A stretch of 64,000 bases of DNA from an uncultured Clostridia bacterium (GCA_934278995.1 CAKQWM010000003.1:62001-126000); one strand, 5' to 3'; positions 34,061 to 43,176 are shown, counted from the stretch's first letter. The notes: generated by a model not told the origin, from the sequence alone. Translations and numbers: made by a program.

Positions 34061-34846
34061 TTATCCTCTTTTAATTATATTTCTGACGTATTCGAGCGAA
34101 TCGCCGAGTTCTTCGATATTACGGTAACTGTCTTTATATACCTCGATAAGTATTGCGCCGTTAAAATCGATTTCAACGAGTTCGTTTATCAATTTTTCAA
34201 AATCGAACAAACCTTTGCCGGGCAAAACAATCTTTCCGTTTTCGTCGTAATCCGAAATATGTACCGTGTTTAAACGCGGCGCCATTTCGTCAAGATATCC
34301 GCGATAGTCGTAACCTGATAATCTCGCCTGTTTTATATCAAGACATGCCCTTAAATTCGGCGCGTACGGCATAAGATTTTTAAAATAACCTACTTGGTTG
34401 TACATAGCCCATTCAACGTTTTCAAGACAAACCGAAACGCCGTATCCTTTGGCTAAATTATCGAGTTTGTTGAAATAATTTCCGGTTTCTTCATAATTTG
34501 AAAAGTTGGCGCGTTTAATGCGTATTCTGCCGTGAAAAGTGTTGTTTTCGGCATCGAGAATTTTCGCGCACTTTAAAACGTCTTTAAAAATCTTAACGGC
34601 GTCGTTATACGAACGATCGTTTGAAGAAAACAATTGCGGTTCGTAATGAGTGTTTAAAGTGTGTATGGAATGAACCTTTAAGTTGCCGAGCCGAGATTTT
34701 AAAAGCCTTGCGTAATCTTCTTTGTATTCGCAAAACGACTCTAAAAAAATTTCTACTACGCCCGCTCCGATTTTATCCAAAGTAAGTAAGGCGTCTTCGT
34801 TATATTCTCTGCCAAATAGTGACGCCGTTGATACTCCAACCTTCAT
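34061..34846 (-). CDS. Sugar phosphate isomerase/epimerase family TIM-barrel protein
   Basis: 261 residues of the xylose-isomerase-like/AP endonuclease 2 TIM-barrel fold. Metal-ligand positions are suggested by VCLENVEW, CLDIKQARLSG, NTVHISDYDENG and ILIEVYKD. The GKGLFDFEKLI block is common in sugar epimerases and inosose-type enzymes. Substrate unknown; the pgi neighbour suggests sugar phosphates, but this is only context. GGTGAT ribosome site before ATG 34846. Confidence 0.82.
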   Translation of the reverse strand: MKVGVSTASLFGREYNEDALLTLDKIGAGVVEIFLESFCEYKEDYARLLKSRLGNLKVHSIHTLNTHYEPQLFSSNDRSYNDAVKIFKDVLKCAKILDAENNTFHGRIRIKRANFSNYEETGNYFNKLDNLAKGYGVSVCLENVEWAMYNQVGYFKNLMPYAPNLRACLDIKQARLSGYDYRGYLDEMAPRLNTVHISDYDENGKIVLPGKGLFDFEKLINELVEIDFNGAILIEVYKDSYRNIEELGDSLEYVRNIIKRG

Positions 34847-34922
34847 AATATCACCAAAAAAACTGCTTATTATCGAATATTTTAAGAATTTTTATGTTAA
34901 TCGAAAAAGTTCTTATCTTATG

Positions 34923-34951
34923 TTTCGGGCTGCCACTTGGGCAGCCCGAAA
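34923..34951. other. Perfect GC-rich hairpin downstream of hpf
   Basis: 12-bp stem TTTCGGGCTGCC / GGCAGCCCGAAA with loop ACTTG, 44 bases after the hpf stop. Neither strand has a U-tract directly after it. It may end the mcsA-mcsB-clpC-hpf transcript by an unusual route or protect its 3' end. Confidence 0.7.
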
Positions 34952-34994
34952 ATCAAAAACATATTAAATTTAATATTAAATTGTATTTCGATAT

Positions 34995-35519
34995 TTATTT
35001 AATAATCGGATCAATCAGACCGATATTTCCGTCGTCTCTAAGATACAAAACTTTTGTTTTGTCATTATTTTTGTCGAAGAAAACGAAGAAGCTGTGTCCC
35101 GTTAATTCAAACTCTTCTATCGCTTCGTCTATTGACATCGGGGTAAGTTCGAATTGTTTGGTTTTAACGAGTTTAAAATCGTTTACGTCTTTTTCTTCGT
35201 AAATTCTATCTTTCAGGTAAGCGCCCTGACGAAGTTTTGATTCGAGTTTTGAACGATATTTATAAATCTGACGTTCGATTTTAGGTAAAACTATATCGAT
35301 TGTGTCATAAAAATTATCGCCCTTGGCTTCCGCGCGGATTAACGAGCCTTTATAGTTTATGGAAAGTTCCATTTTACATTCCCGTTTTTCCTGTTTAAGA
35401 TAAATTTTGCAAACGGAATCCTCGTCAAAATACTTGTCTAATTTAGCGACCTTTTTTTCTAAAATTTCGCTGAGTTGTTCTTTAACCTGATAATTTTTGG
35501 CAACAATTTCAATTTTCAT
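34995..35519 (-). CDS. hpf: Ribosome hibernation promoting factor, long form
   Basis: 174 residues: an N-terminal S30AE/RaiA domain (about 1-95, MKIEIVAKNYQVKEQL) and a C-terminal dimerisation domain (about 115-172, with KTKQFELTPMSIDEAIEEFELTGHSFFVF). Long HPF joins 70S ribosomes into inactive 100S dimers in stress or stationary phase. An AAAGGAGAT site precedes the ATG. It starts 22 bases after the clpC stop, so it appears to be the last gene of the mcsA-mcsB-clpC operon. Confidence 0.95.
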   Translation of the reverse strand: MKIEIVAKNYQVKEQLSEILEKKVAKLDKYFDEDSVCKIYLKQEKRECKMELSINYKGSLIRAEAKGDNFYDTIDIVLPKIERQIYKYRSKLESKLRQGAYLKDRIYEEKDVNDFKLVKTKQFELTPMSIDEAIEEFELTGHSFFVFFDKNNDKTKVLYLRDDGNIGLIDPIIK

Positions 35520-35541
35520 ATTTTATCTCCTTTATGTTAGA

Positions 35542-38040
35542 TTATAAGTTATCGACTAAAAAGTCAATCTGACCGTCGTCGTCGATTACTTTGACCTTGT
35601 GTTCCGACCTCAAATCTCCTTTGATTATCATGTCGGAAAGAGGCGTTTCGACAAGCGACGTAATAGCGCGTTTAAGCGGTCTTGCGCCGTATTCTTTGTC
35701 GTAACCTTTTTGTAATATTAAGCGCTTTGCTTCGTCCGTAAATTCCAGACTCACGTTCATAGAAGCCATCCTCTTTTTTAAAGCGTCGAGTTGTAAGTCA
35801 CAAATTTTTCCGCATTCCTCCATGGTTAATTTGCGGAAAACGACTATTTCGTCGATACGATTTAAAAATTCGGGACGGAATCTACGTTTAAGCGCGTCGT
35901 ATATCGTATTTTTTTCGTCTTCGAGTTCACTCGAATTATCTCCGAATCCTATTTTTGCAATGGGTTTAACGTTTGAAGCCCCTTCGTTTGAAGTCATTAT
36001 GATTATCGTGTTTTTAAAATCCACGGTTCGTCCCTTGCTGTCCGTAAGCCGTCCGTCGTCGAGAATCTGAAGCATTACGTTAAATACGTCGGGGTGGGCT
36101 TTTTCTATTTCGTCGAAAAGTATAACGGAATAAGGTTTCATTCTGACTTTTCCCGTAAGTTGACCTTCCTCGTCGTATCCTACGTACCCCGGCGGTGCGC
36201 CGATTAGTTTCGCAACGCTTACTTTTTCCATATATTCGCTCATATCTATACGAATAAGTGAATTTTCGTCGCCGAAAATAGCCTCCGACAATGCTTTACT
36301 GAGTTCTGTTTTCCCTACACCCGTAGGACCGACGAAAATAAACGAACCGATCGGTTTTTTGGGATCTTTTATAACCGTCATCGAACGCCTGAGCGCCCTC
36401 GAAACGGCGCTTACGGCAAAATCTTGCCCGATTACGCGCTTATGGAGCAGACTTTCAAAATTCATAAGTTTTTGCGATTCGGTTTCGGTAAGTTTTGAAA
36501 CGGGTATTCCCGTCTGTTCGCTGACTACTTTAGCCACGCTTTCTTCGTCGATATATGGATTATCGTGATTCTTTTTACGTATATCGGCGCGTTTGATTTC
36601 GGATATTTCTACTTTAAGCGCTTCTATTTTTTCGTCTAAATCTCTGTAGTCGCTTCCGCTCGAAAGCAAATAGTTTCTGTCAATCAAAAGATCTTTTAAT
36701 TGCCATTCTTTTTCTATCACGGTTTCGGGCGGCGTATCTATCAGAAGCCTTTCCTTGGCGGCTGCCTCGTCAATTAAGTCAATCGCCTTATCGGGTAAAA
36801 ATCTGTTGGTTATATATCTATCCGACAAAACGACCGCGGCTTTTATCGCGGAATCGGTAATTTCAATTCCGTGATGCGCTTCGAATTTATCACGCAAACC
36901 TTTAAGAATTTCTATGCAATCGTCAATCTTCGGCGGTTCGACCTTCACTATTAAAAACCGTCTTTCCAAAGCGGGATCTTTTTCTATATATTTATTATAT
37001 TCGCCTATGGTAGTTGCGCCGATAACCTGCAACTCCCCGCGGGCGAGGTTCGGTTTTAGAATATCTGCTACCGAATAAGAACTAAGCCCGGATAAAATGG
37101 TATGAATTTCGTCTATGAATAATATAACGCCGTTTTCTTTGGCGTAATTGATTGCCGATTTAAAACGTTCTTCAAACTCTCCGCGAAATTTCGCGCCTGC
37201 AACTATTCCGTTTAAATCAAGGGAAAATACCACTTTGTTTTTCAGCGTTACAGGCACGTCGTCCTTTGCGATTTTTATTGCCAGACCTTCTATAACAGCG
37301 GTTTTACCTACTCCCGGTTCGCCTATTAAAAGCGGGTTTGATTTAATCCTTCGTGAAAGAGTTTCTATAACGCGTTTTATTTCGTGATCTCTGCCGATAA
37401 CCGGATCCAACTTATTAAGCCTTGCCATTTCGGTGAGGTTTACGCCGAAGGAATCCAATTCGCCAAGCCCTTCGTAAGAACTTCTTGTTTCATTGTCTTT
37501 ACGGCAAACGGAAGATTGCCTGACGTTGAGGGTTTCTCCGCTGATTTGACCGTAATTCAGCGGTTTATCGTCCGTGAGCGGTTCGGGCTGTCTTTTTTTT
37601 AAATCGTTTACGAGATTTTTGGCTTCCGCCAAAAGTAAATTATAATTACTTACTATGGAATCGACGATAATCGAGCCGTAGGAATCGGTAGTTTCAAGAA
37701 TCGCCAAAAACAAATGTTCGGGCGCGATAAAATCACACCTTGCCAAATTGGCTATCTGAGCCGAATAATCGATTGCGGTTTTCGTTCTCGGAGTATAACC
37801 CTCTCTCTCGTACGACGGTTCAATAACGTCTTTCACCCTCGGATAATAAGACGAAGGAGTAACGCCGAAAGATTCGAGCGTCTCGGAAATTTTTCCGCAT
37901 CCTTTAAGCATTGCGGCAATAATAAACTCGGTGGAAACGTATCTCACGCCGTAGCGGTTTGCTACTTCCTTTGCTTCTTTAAGTATCTGAACGTATTTAG
38001 TTGTCGCTCCGAAGGAAAGCCCGTTTCCTATGTTAACCAT
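35542..38040 (-). CDS. clpC: AAA+ unfoldase ClpC
   Basis: 832 residues. The N-terminal Clp_N domain (about 1-150), which binds phosphoarginine in ClpC proteins, is followed by AAA module 1 (GEPGVGKTAVIEG, FIDEIHTI), a short ClpC-type middle domain (about 440-485), AAA module 2 (FVGPTGVGKTELSKA, ILFDEIEKAHPDVFN) and the C-terminal D2-small domain. With ClpP it degrades McsB-marked and misfolded proteins. It follows mcsB by 9 bases. An IGF-type ClpP docking loop was not confirmed by eye. Confidence 0.95.
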   Translation of the reverse strand: MVNIGNGLSFGATTKYVQILKEAKEVANRYGVRYVSTEFIIAAMLKGCGKISETLESFGVTPSSYYPRVKDVIEPSYEREGYTPRTKTAIDYSAQIANLARCDFIAPEHLFLAILETTDSYGSIIVDSIVSNYNLLLAEAKNLVNDLKKRQPEPLTDDKPLNYGQISGETLNVRQSSVCRKDNETRSSYEGLGELDSFGVNLTEMARLNKLDPVIGRDHEIKRVIETLSRRIKSNPLLIGEPGVGKTAVIEGLAIKIAKDDVPVTLKNKVVFSLDLNGIVAGAKFRGEFEERFKSAINYAKENGVILFIDEIHTILSGLSSYSVADILKPNLARGELQVIGATTIGEYNKYIEKDPALERRFLIVKVEPPKIDDCIEILKGLRDKFEAHHGIEITDSAIKAAVVLSDRYITNRFLPDKAIDLIDEAAAKERLLIDTPPETVIEKEWQLKDLLIDRNYLLSSGSDYRDLDEKIEALKVEISEIKRADIRKKNHDNPYIDEESVAKVVSEQTGIPVSKLTETESQKLMNFESLLHKRVIGQDFAVSAVSRALRRSMTVIKDPKKPIGSFIFVGPTGVGKTELSKALSEAIFGDENSLIRIDMSEYMEKVSVAKLIGAPPGYVGYDEEGQLTGKVRMKPYSVILFDEIEKAHPDVFNVMLQILDDGRLTDSKGRTVDFKNTIIIMTSNEGASNVKPIAKIGFGDNSSELEDEKNTIYDALKRRFRPEFLNRIDEIVVFRKLTMEECGKICDLQLDALKKRMASMNVSLEFTDEAKRLILQKGYDKEYGARPLKRAITSLVETPLSDMIIKGDLRSEHKVKVIDDDGQIDFLVDNL

Positions 38041-38049
38041 ATTGCTACC

Positions 38050-39039
38050 TTATACTTCGCAAATATTAAGCGAGCCGAGAGCGTTTTTAACAAAAATCGC
38101 TCTTTTTTCGTCAAGAGATTCCGAAGCAATGTTGTCGTTTAATGAAAGAGTATTCGGTCTTGCGGTTACCGTCAGATCGTCTATGGCAAAACTGTTGTCG
38201 CAAGATAAAATTCCGAGAGAAATGCCCGTTTTGACGCGGGCGATAAGTTCGCCGAACTCGTCGTAAGGAAGTATTGCCGAATGAGTGAGGATTCCGAGCG
38301 CTCTTAAAGACTCGTCTTTCGTCTTTAAAGGATTTTTAAGATATTCTCTTTTTCGTTCTTTTTTTTCTTCTTCGGCGACTAAAAAAGTAAAATTTTTAAC
38401 GTTATTTATTATCGATTTTACGTTATCGACTGTAACAGAATTGCTTATTTGATAATAGTAACCCTCTGACGCGCTTCCTTCGCCAAAGGCGCCCCTTATC
38501 GTAATGCCTTTTTCGTAAGCGAGCATTGCAAAGTCAGATAACCTTCCGGAGTTTGTGAGAGCGGGCAGAAAAGCCATAACCGAAGCGCGCATACCCGTTC
38601 CGAGATTCGTCGGACAAGCGGTATAATAAAAACCCGATTTAACGGAAAACCTTAAATTTGAACCGAGTATTTTATCGAGTTGACTTATCCTCGAATACGC
38701 GCCGTCAAGGTCGAAGCCTTTGAAAATACATTGTTCTCTTAAATGATCTTCTTCGTTAATCATAACCGACAGCAATCCGTCCTTTGAAACGGAAACCGCG
38801 CCGTAAGGAGAATTTGCAAGGTTGTTAGAAACGATATATTTTTCAATGAAGGAGCGCTTTTCCAATTCGGTTAAATCGTTCATACGATAACTTACGAAAC
38901 CGATTTTTTTTAAAACGGAATTACACGTCAGCGCAATTTGTTTTTCGTCGGAAGTTCCCCGAATCATTACGGGAAAATCAAAATCCTGCAAGTTGCGCGC
39001 AAAACGTATCCTCGATGAAATAACTACGTCGGTATTCAT
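38050..39039 (-). CDS. mcsB: Protein-arginine kinase McsB
   Basis: 329 residues of the phosphagen-kinase catalytic fold: SSRIRFARNLQDFDFP at the N terminus, CPTNLGTGMRASVMAFLP in the substrate and ATP region, and RGAFGEGSASEGYYYQISNS. McsB phosphorylates arginine residues on proteins, marking them for ClpCP. It is slightly shorter than the B. subtilis protein (about 363 residues). It starts 4 bases after mcsA ends, matching the known McsA-activates-McsB pairing. Confidence 0.95.
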   Translation of the reverse strand: MNTDVVISSRIRFARNLQDFDFPVMIRGTSDEKQIALTCNSVLKKIGFVSYRMNDLTELEKRSFIEKYIVSNNLANSPYGAVSVSKDGLLSVMINEEDHLREQCIFKGFDLDGAYSRISQLDKILGSNLRFSVKSGFYYTACPTNLGTGMRASVMAFLPALTNSGRLSDFAMLAYEKGITIRGAFGEGSASEGYYYQISNSVTVDNVKSIINNVKNFTFLVAEEEKKERKREYLKNPLKTKDESLRALGILTHSAILPYDEFGELIARVKTGISLGILSCDNSFAIDDLTVTARPNTLSLNDNIASESLDEKRAIFVKNALGSLNICEV

Positions 39040-39043
39040 AGTA

Positions 39044-39334
39044 CTAACCCCTTCTCTGAACGTTGTCGATAAGCGGTTTGAGTTCTGCGGCGAACTCGAC
39101 GTAACAATGAGGACACCCGACGATCATAGTATTAAGAATTTCGCCGAGGGTTCTTCCGCAGCGGCGACAGGTTTTAAGTAAATCGGAATAAAAAACGGCG
39201 TAAAATTCTTCGGCGTCGTAACTTAACGCGGCGTGCATACAGGAAGGGCAAACTTTGCCTTCCGACTTAAACGCCCCGAAATATCTCACGACTTCTTCCG
39301 TCGCTTCGTTTTTATGACATACCGGACAAATCAT
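39044..39334 (-). CDS. mcsA: McsA-like zinc-finger activator of McsB (short form)
   Basis: 96 residues from ATG 39334, preceded by GGAG at proper spacing; a TTG 30 bases upstream is rejected. Four CxxC pairs (CPVC, CPSC, CRRC, CPHC) give two zinc fingers. McsA in B. subtilis is about 185 residues with a C-terminal UVR motif; here the protein stops right after the fingers (ELKPLIDNVQRRG), so the UVR region is missing. Expected to activate McsB kinase. First gene of the operon, without ctsR ahead of it. Confidence 0.88.
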   Translation of the reverse strand: MICPVCHKNEATEEVVRYFGAFKSEGKVCPSCMHAALSYDAEEFYAVFYSDLLKTCRRCGRTLGEILNTMIVGCPHCYVEFAAELKPLIDNVQRRG

Positions 39335-39363
39335 TTCATACTCCGAATTATTCTCTCGATACA

Positions 39364-39391
39364 ATTATATCATTATTTTGAAAAAAGTAAA
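39364..39391 (-). promoter_or_regulatory. Promoter of the mcsA-mcsB-clpC-hpf operon
   Basis: Minus strand TTTACT (39386-39391), 16-base spacer, TATAAT (39364-39369). Start near 39357, a leader of about 23 bases. No CtsR-type heptad repeat was seen around it. Confidence 0.65.
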
Positions 39392-39503
39392 TACCATTTT
39401 TATAATTTTTGGTTATTTTAACCGATTTTTTACAAGTTTTTTCGGCATATTCGCAAATAATCGGAATTTAAACGAAAAATAAGACGGAATAATGCGAATA
39501 AGA

Positions 39504-39531
39504 TAAAAATATCCGCCGAAAAACGGCGGAT
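39504..39531 (-). terminator. Terminator after galU
   Basis: Perfect 8-bp stem ATCCGCCG / CGGCGGAT with a loop of five A, followed on the minus strand by ATTTTTAT. Seven bases after the galU stop. Confidence 0.9.
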
Positions 39532-39537
39532 AAAGGG

Positions 39538-40410
39538 TTAATCTTCAACTAAATTTTTCAAATAAGCCTTAAATTCGTTTTTGAGTTTCTCGTCTCTGAG
39601 TCCGTATTCGACGTTGGCTTTCAAAAAGCCGAGCCTGTCACCCATATCGTAACGGATGCCTTCAAATTCGTAAGCGTAAGCGCCGAAGGATCTTGCTTCG
39701 ACGTCAAGCGCGTCGGTAAATTGATATTCGTTGTTTGCGCCGAGTTTAAGATTACGCATGATATCTACCATCGATGGCGAGCAAACGTATCTGCCGAGCG
39801 GTGAAATGTCGCTTTTGACGAGTTCTATCGGCGGTTTCTCGGTAATAGTCGTTACGCGATACTCTCTTCCTTCGTTACAATCGTATTCGACGGAAGCGTA
39901 TTTTGGAACGTCTTCGTGAGGCACCGTCTTGACACCGATGACGGTTTTGCCGTGCTTATAATATAAGTCGATCAATTGCTTCAAAACGGGCTTTTCGGGG
40001 TTGTACATGACGTCGTCGCCGAACAAGACGGCAAACGATTTGCCTTTTATATATTCTTCCGCTGCCATTATTGCGTCTGCGGTTCCGCGTTGCGCTTTTT
40101 GTACGACAAAATGTACTTTGGCAATTTTTTCGGGATATTTTATAGCGTTCAGATAATCCGTTTTGTTTCCCTTTTTCAAAACTTCTTCCAACGCGGGACA
40201 AGGTCTGAAATGGTCTTCGATAATTTCCTTTTTATGACCGACTACGAAAACGATTTCTTCGATACCGCTTTCGGCGGCTTCTTCGGCGATTATCTCGATT
40301 GCAGGCCGGTTGATGATGGGAAGCATCGGTTTGGGTACTGCTTTAGTGTAGGGCAAAAATCTTGTGCCGTAACCCGCAACGGGTATTACGGCAATTTTAA
40401 CTTTTTCCAT
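39538..40410 (-). CDS. galU: UTP--glucose-1-phosphate uridylyltransferase
   Basis: 290 residues. Makes UDP-glucose from UTP and glucose-1-phosphate for glycolipids and polysaccharides. Nucleotide-binding start IPVAGYGTRFLPYTKAVPKPMLPI region, EEAAESGIEEIVFVVG, FAVLFGDDVMYN and YDMGDRLGFLKANVEYGL are all typical. AGGAG site before the ATG. Single gene between upp and the mcsA operon. Confidence 0.96.
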   Translation of the reverse strand: MEKVKIAVIPVAGYGTRFLPYTKAVPKPMLPIINRPAIEIIAEEAAESGIEEIVFVVGHKKEIIEDHFRPCPALEEVLKKGNKTDYLNAIKYPEKIAKVHFVVQKAQRGTADAIMAAEEYIKGKSFAVLFGDDVMYNPEKPVLKQLIDLYYKHGKTVIGVKTVPHEDVPKYASVEYDCNEGREYRVTTITEKPPIELVKSDISPLGRYVCSPSMVDIMRNLKLGANNEYQFTDALDVEARSFGAYAYEFEGIRYDMGDRLGFLKANVEYGLRDEKLKNEFKAYLKNLVED

Positions 40411-40477
40411 ATATATTCTCCTGCTTAAAAAATATAATTTCGTTAAAAATCAACGATAATAAGTCGTTTTTTTAAGA

Positions 40478-41107
40478 TTATTTTGTTCCGAATAATCTGT
40501 CGCCGGCATCGCCGAGCCCCGGTATGATGTAGGCGTTTTCGTTAAGCCTTTCATCTAAAGCGGCAACGTAAATATCAACGTCGGGATGCGCCTCTTGCAT
40601 TGCTTTGACGCCCTCGGGCGCAGCAATCAGGCACATAAGTTTAATATCTTTGCAACCCCTGTTTTTAATAAATTTTACAGCGGCGATGGCGCTTCCTCCG
40701 GTGGCGAGCATGGGATCGACTACGATAATGCGTCTTTCCGTTGCGTCTTGAGGTAATTTACAATAATATTCGACGGGTTTATGAGTTTCGGGATCTCTGT
40801 ATAACCCGATATGTCCGACTTTCGCATTCGGCGCGAGCCTCGTTATGCCGTTTACCATTCCCAGTCCCGCCCGTAATATGGGTACAACGCCTAAAGCCCT
40901 GCCGGATATCTCGTATCCGATAGTATCGGTTATCGGCGTTTTTATTTTGATTTCGTGTACCGGCAAATCACGGGTAACTTCGTAAGCCATAAGCATAGAA
41001 ATCTCGTCTGCCAACTCTCTGAAGTCCTTAGTGCTTGTGTCGATTTTTCTCATTAAAGTGATTTTGTGTTTGATAAGCGGGTGATCGACAATGATTAAAT
41101 TACTCAT
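40478..41107 (-). CDS. upp: Uracil phosphoribosyltransferase
   Basis: 209 residues. Salvages uracil to UMP with PRPP. Seen: PRPP loop IIVVDPMLATGGSA, RAGLGMVNGI and the C-terminal uracil-binding YIIPGLGDAGDRLFGTK. AGGAG ribosome site. It ends the conserved tsaC-ywlE-rpiB-upp block known from Bacillus (there with ywlG and glyA between rpiB and upp). Confidence 0.97.
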   Translation of the reverse strand: MSNLIIVDHPLIKHKITLMRKIDTSTKDFRELADEISMLMAYEVTRDLPVHEIKIKTPITDTIGYEISGRALGVVPILRAGLGMVNGITRLAPNAKVGHIGLYRDPETHKPVEYYCKLPQDATERRIIVVDPMLATGGSAIAAVKFIKNRGCKDIKLMCLIAAPEGVKAMQEAHPDVDIYVAALDERLNENAYIIPGLGDAGDRLFGTK

Positions 41108-41163
41108 AAACGCTCCTTTTGCAAAATTTTATATCATCAAAATAATAGGTTAAATCAAACATT

Positions 41164-41613
41164 TTATAGTTGTGAATTTTCCGCTTTGGTAATTTTGGCA
41201 ATTCGTTTTATATGTTTTTCTTCATTTGAAAAAGGCGTGGATAAAAATATATCGACAAGTTCTTTCATCTTTTCGACGGAAATAACGCGCGCGCCCAAAG
41301 CAAGCATATTTGCGTCGTTATGTTCCCTCGTCATTCTGGTAGAAAACTCGTCGGAACAGTTGGCGCAACGTATACCTTTAACCTTATTAGCGCATATAGC
41401 CATTCCTATACCCGTTCCGCAGATTAAAATACCGAAATCAGCCCTTCCCGAAACAACTTCGTTTGCGCATTTTAAAGCGTAATCGGGGTAATCGCACGAA
41501 TCTAAAGAATACGTGCCTAAATCGATAGCGGTATATCCTTTTTCGTTAAGATAAGCGACTATTTCCTGTTTTGCGGAGTAACCCGCGTGATCCGATGCAA
41601 CGGCTATTTTCAT
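41164..41613 (-). CDS. rpiB: Ribose-5-phosphate isomerase B
   Basis: 149 residues of the RpiB/LacAB fold: IAVASDHAGYSAKQ, YPDYA, the active-site Cys block FGILICGTGIGMAICANK and REHNDANMLALGARV. Interconverts ribose-5-phosphate and ribulose-5-phosphate in the pentose phosphate pathway. AGGTGA ribosome site. It stands between ywlE and upp, as in Bacillus. Confidence 0.95.
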   Translation of the reverse strand: MKIAVASDHAGYSAKQEIVAYLNEKGYTAIDLGTYSLDSCDYPDYALKCANEVVSGRADFGILICGTGIGMAICANKVKGIRCANCSDEFSTRMTREHNDANMLALGARVISVEKMKELVDIFLSTPFSNEEKHIKRIAKITKAENSQL

Positions 41614-41678
41614 TTTATCACCTGCTTAGGCATTTCGTATATGCCGATAATTTATTTTTTATAGTGTTTTTTTAACGT

Positions 41679-42122
41679 TTATAATACCTTTTTAAGCATC
41701 TCTATAATAATATCGCACGCTTTTGACAGTTGCAAAAAACATTGTTCGTATTCTTTGGAAGATTTTCCGTACGGATCGATAACGTCGCCGCATTTAGTCA
41801 ACTGGTTTATCGAGTAAACGTTTTTGTAACCCGAATCAATCAATCTTTTTCTTGCCGAATCGGTCATCGCAACTATTGCGTCGAATTTTTTTGCCTTTTC
41901 CAAAGTAATCTGTTTCGGTAAAAATTTAGTCATTTTTACGCCGTGATTTTTAAGCGCCGCTTTCGCAAGCGGATTCATGGATACCTCCGAAACGTCCGTT
42001 CCGAACGAAGTAATTTTCAAATCCATATCGTCGGGTAACTTGCTTTTTAAAATAAACTGAGCCATAGGACTGCGACAAGTATTCCCCGTGCATACAAAAC
42101 AAAGTGAAGTTTTATCAGGCAT
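41679..42122 (-). CDS. ywlE: Low-molecular-weight phosphatase, YwlE-type protein-arginine phosphatase
   Basis: 147 residues. P-loop CTGNTCRS (Cys11, Thr15, Arg17) and the general-acid block IDPYG. In this family Thr at the position between Asn and the second Cys marks arginine phosphatases of the YwlE type, whereas tyrosine phosphatases usually have Ile or another residue. The gene order tsaC-ywlE-rpiB also matches Bacillus. It should reverse the marks set by McsB, encoded about 2.6 kb away. A tyrosine phosphatase role cannot be fully excluded. Confidence 0.86.
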   Translation of the reverse strand: MPDKTSLCFVCTGNTCRSPMAQFILKSKLPDDMDLKITSFGTDVSEVSMNPLAKAALKNHGVKMTKFLPKQITLEKAKKFDAIVAMTDSARKRLIDSGYKNVYSINQLTKCGDVIDPYGKSSKEYEQCFLQLSKACDIIIEMLKKVL

Positions 42123-42168
42123 AAAAATGATTACCTCTCAGAATTTACGCTACGCCCGACTGAAAAAT

Positions 42169-43176
42169 TCAACCGAACGCTTTTAAGAATCTGTTTTCGA
42201 CACTTAACGAGACTTCGTCTTTTACTTCAAATTTCAAACCGATAAGTAAATCGTACTTTTCTCCCTCGTGCAGCCCGTAATATAACCTTTCAGCCATTTC
42301 TTCCCCGCTATAACCGAGCGAATAAACGTTAAAACCGTTAAAAAATACGGAATCTTCTGCGGAACACATAATAAGCGGGCGTTTTCCTTCCGATAAACAA
42401 TCGTTGTAAAGTTTTCTGACTTTATCAAAATCGCCCTTTTCGCAAAGCGCGGTTTGAGTTTTCGGACAATAATGCCTGTATTTTGTGCCGGGAGAACGTT
42501 TGTTTAACTCCGAAACGGCGCTTGCGTATTCGCACTTACCTACTACAGACGCGACCATTTCCGCCGTGATAAGACCTTTTCGTAAAATAACGGGATAATC
42601 GCCGGTTGCGTCTAAAACGGTGGATTCAATTCCCCCTTCGCATCTGCCTCCGTCGAGAATCATGGGTATTTTATCTTTAAAATCCTCGTAAACGTGCATT
42701 GCCGTAACAGGGCTTGTGTGCTTTGAAAGATTTGCCGACGGCGCCGCAATGGGGATATCTACGTAACGCAAAAATCTTTGCGCGTACATAGAAGACGGCA
42801 CCCTGAGCGCAAGCGTATCAAGTCCGCACGAAACCAACGGAGATACCGCCCCTTTACTTTTATATACGATTGTCAACGGTCCCGGCAAAAAAGCGTCTCT
42901 TAATCTTTTAACGTATGATTTTTCGTCGTAAACGAGTTTTGAAATATCGTAATCTTTATGAACGTGTACTATAAGCGGATTGTCTAAAGGTCTTCCCTTC
43001 GCTTCGTAAATCGCGCGTATCGCAGTATCGGAAAAAGCGTTGGCTCCAAGACCGTAAACCGTCTCCGTAGGGAACGCAACAAGTTCGTCGCGCAAAATGT
43101 AATCTTTTGCAATTTTAAGCGTTTTATCAGTGATTTTGAAGATTTTTACGTTGTTCGTATCAGACGAATACGTCAT
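42169..43176 (-). CDS. tsaC: L-threonylcarbamoyladenylate synthase (Sua5 type)
   Basis: 335 residues from ATG 43176, chosen because AGGTGAGG lies just before it; the frame stays open further upstream inside dnaB. The YrdC domain (about residues 15-200: AFPTETVYGLGANAF, AKGRPLDNPLIVHV, APSANLSKHTSP) is followed by the C-terminal Sua5 domain (about 220-335), giving the long Sua5/YwlC form. It makes threonylcarbamoyl-AMP for the t6A modification at tRNA position 37. It overlaps the dnaB end by 17 bases. Confidence 0.93.
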   Translation of the reverse strand: MTYSSDTNNVKIFKITDKTLKIAKDYILRDELVAFPTETVYGLGANAFSDTAIRAIYEAKGRPLDNPLIVHVHKDYDISKLVYDEKSYVKRLRDAFLPGPLTIVYKSKGAVSPLVSCGLDTLALRVPSSMYAQRFLRYVDIPIAAPSANLSKHTSPVTAMHVYEDFKDKIPMILDGGRCEGGIESTVLDATGDYPVILRKGLITAEMVASVVGKCEYASAVSELNKRSPGTKYRHYCPKTQTALCEKGDFDKVRKLYNDCLSEGKRPLIMCSAEDSVFFNGFNVYSLGYSGEEMAERLYYGLHEGEKYDLLIGLKFEVKDEVSLSVENRFLKAFG

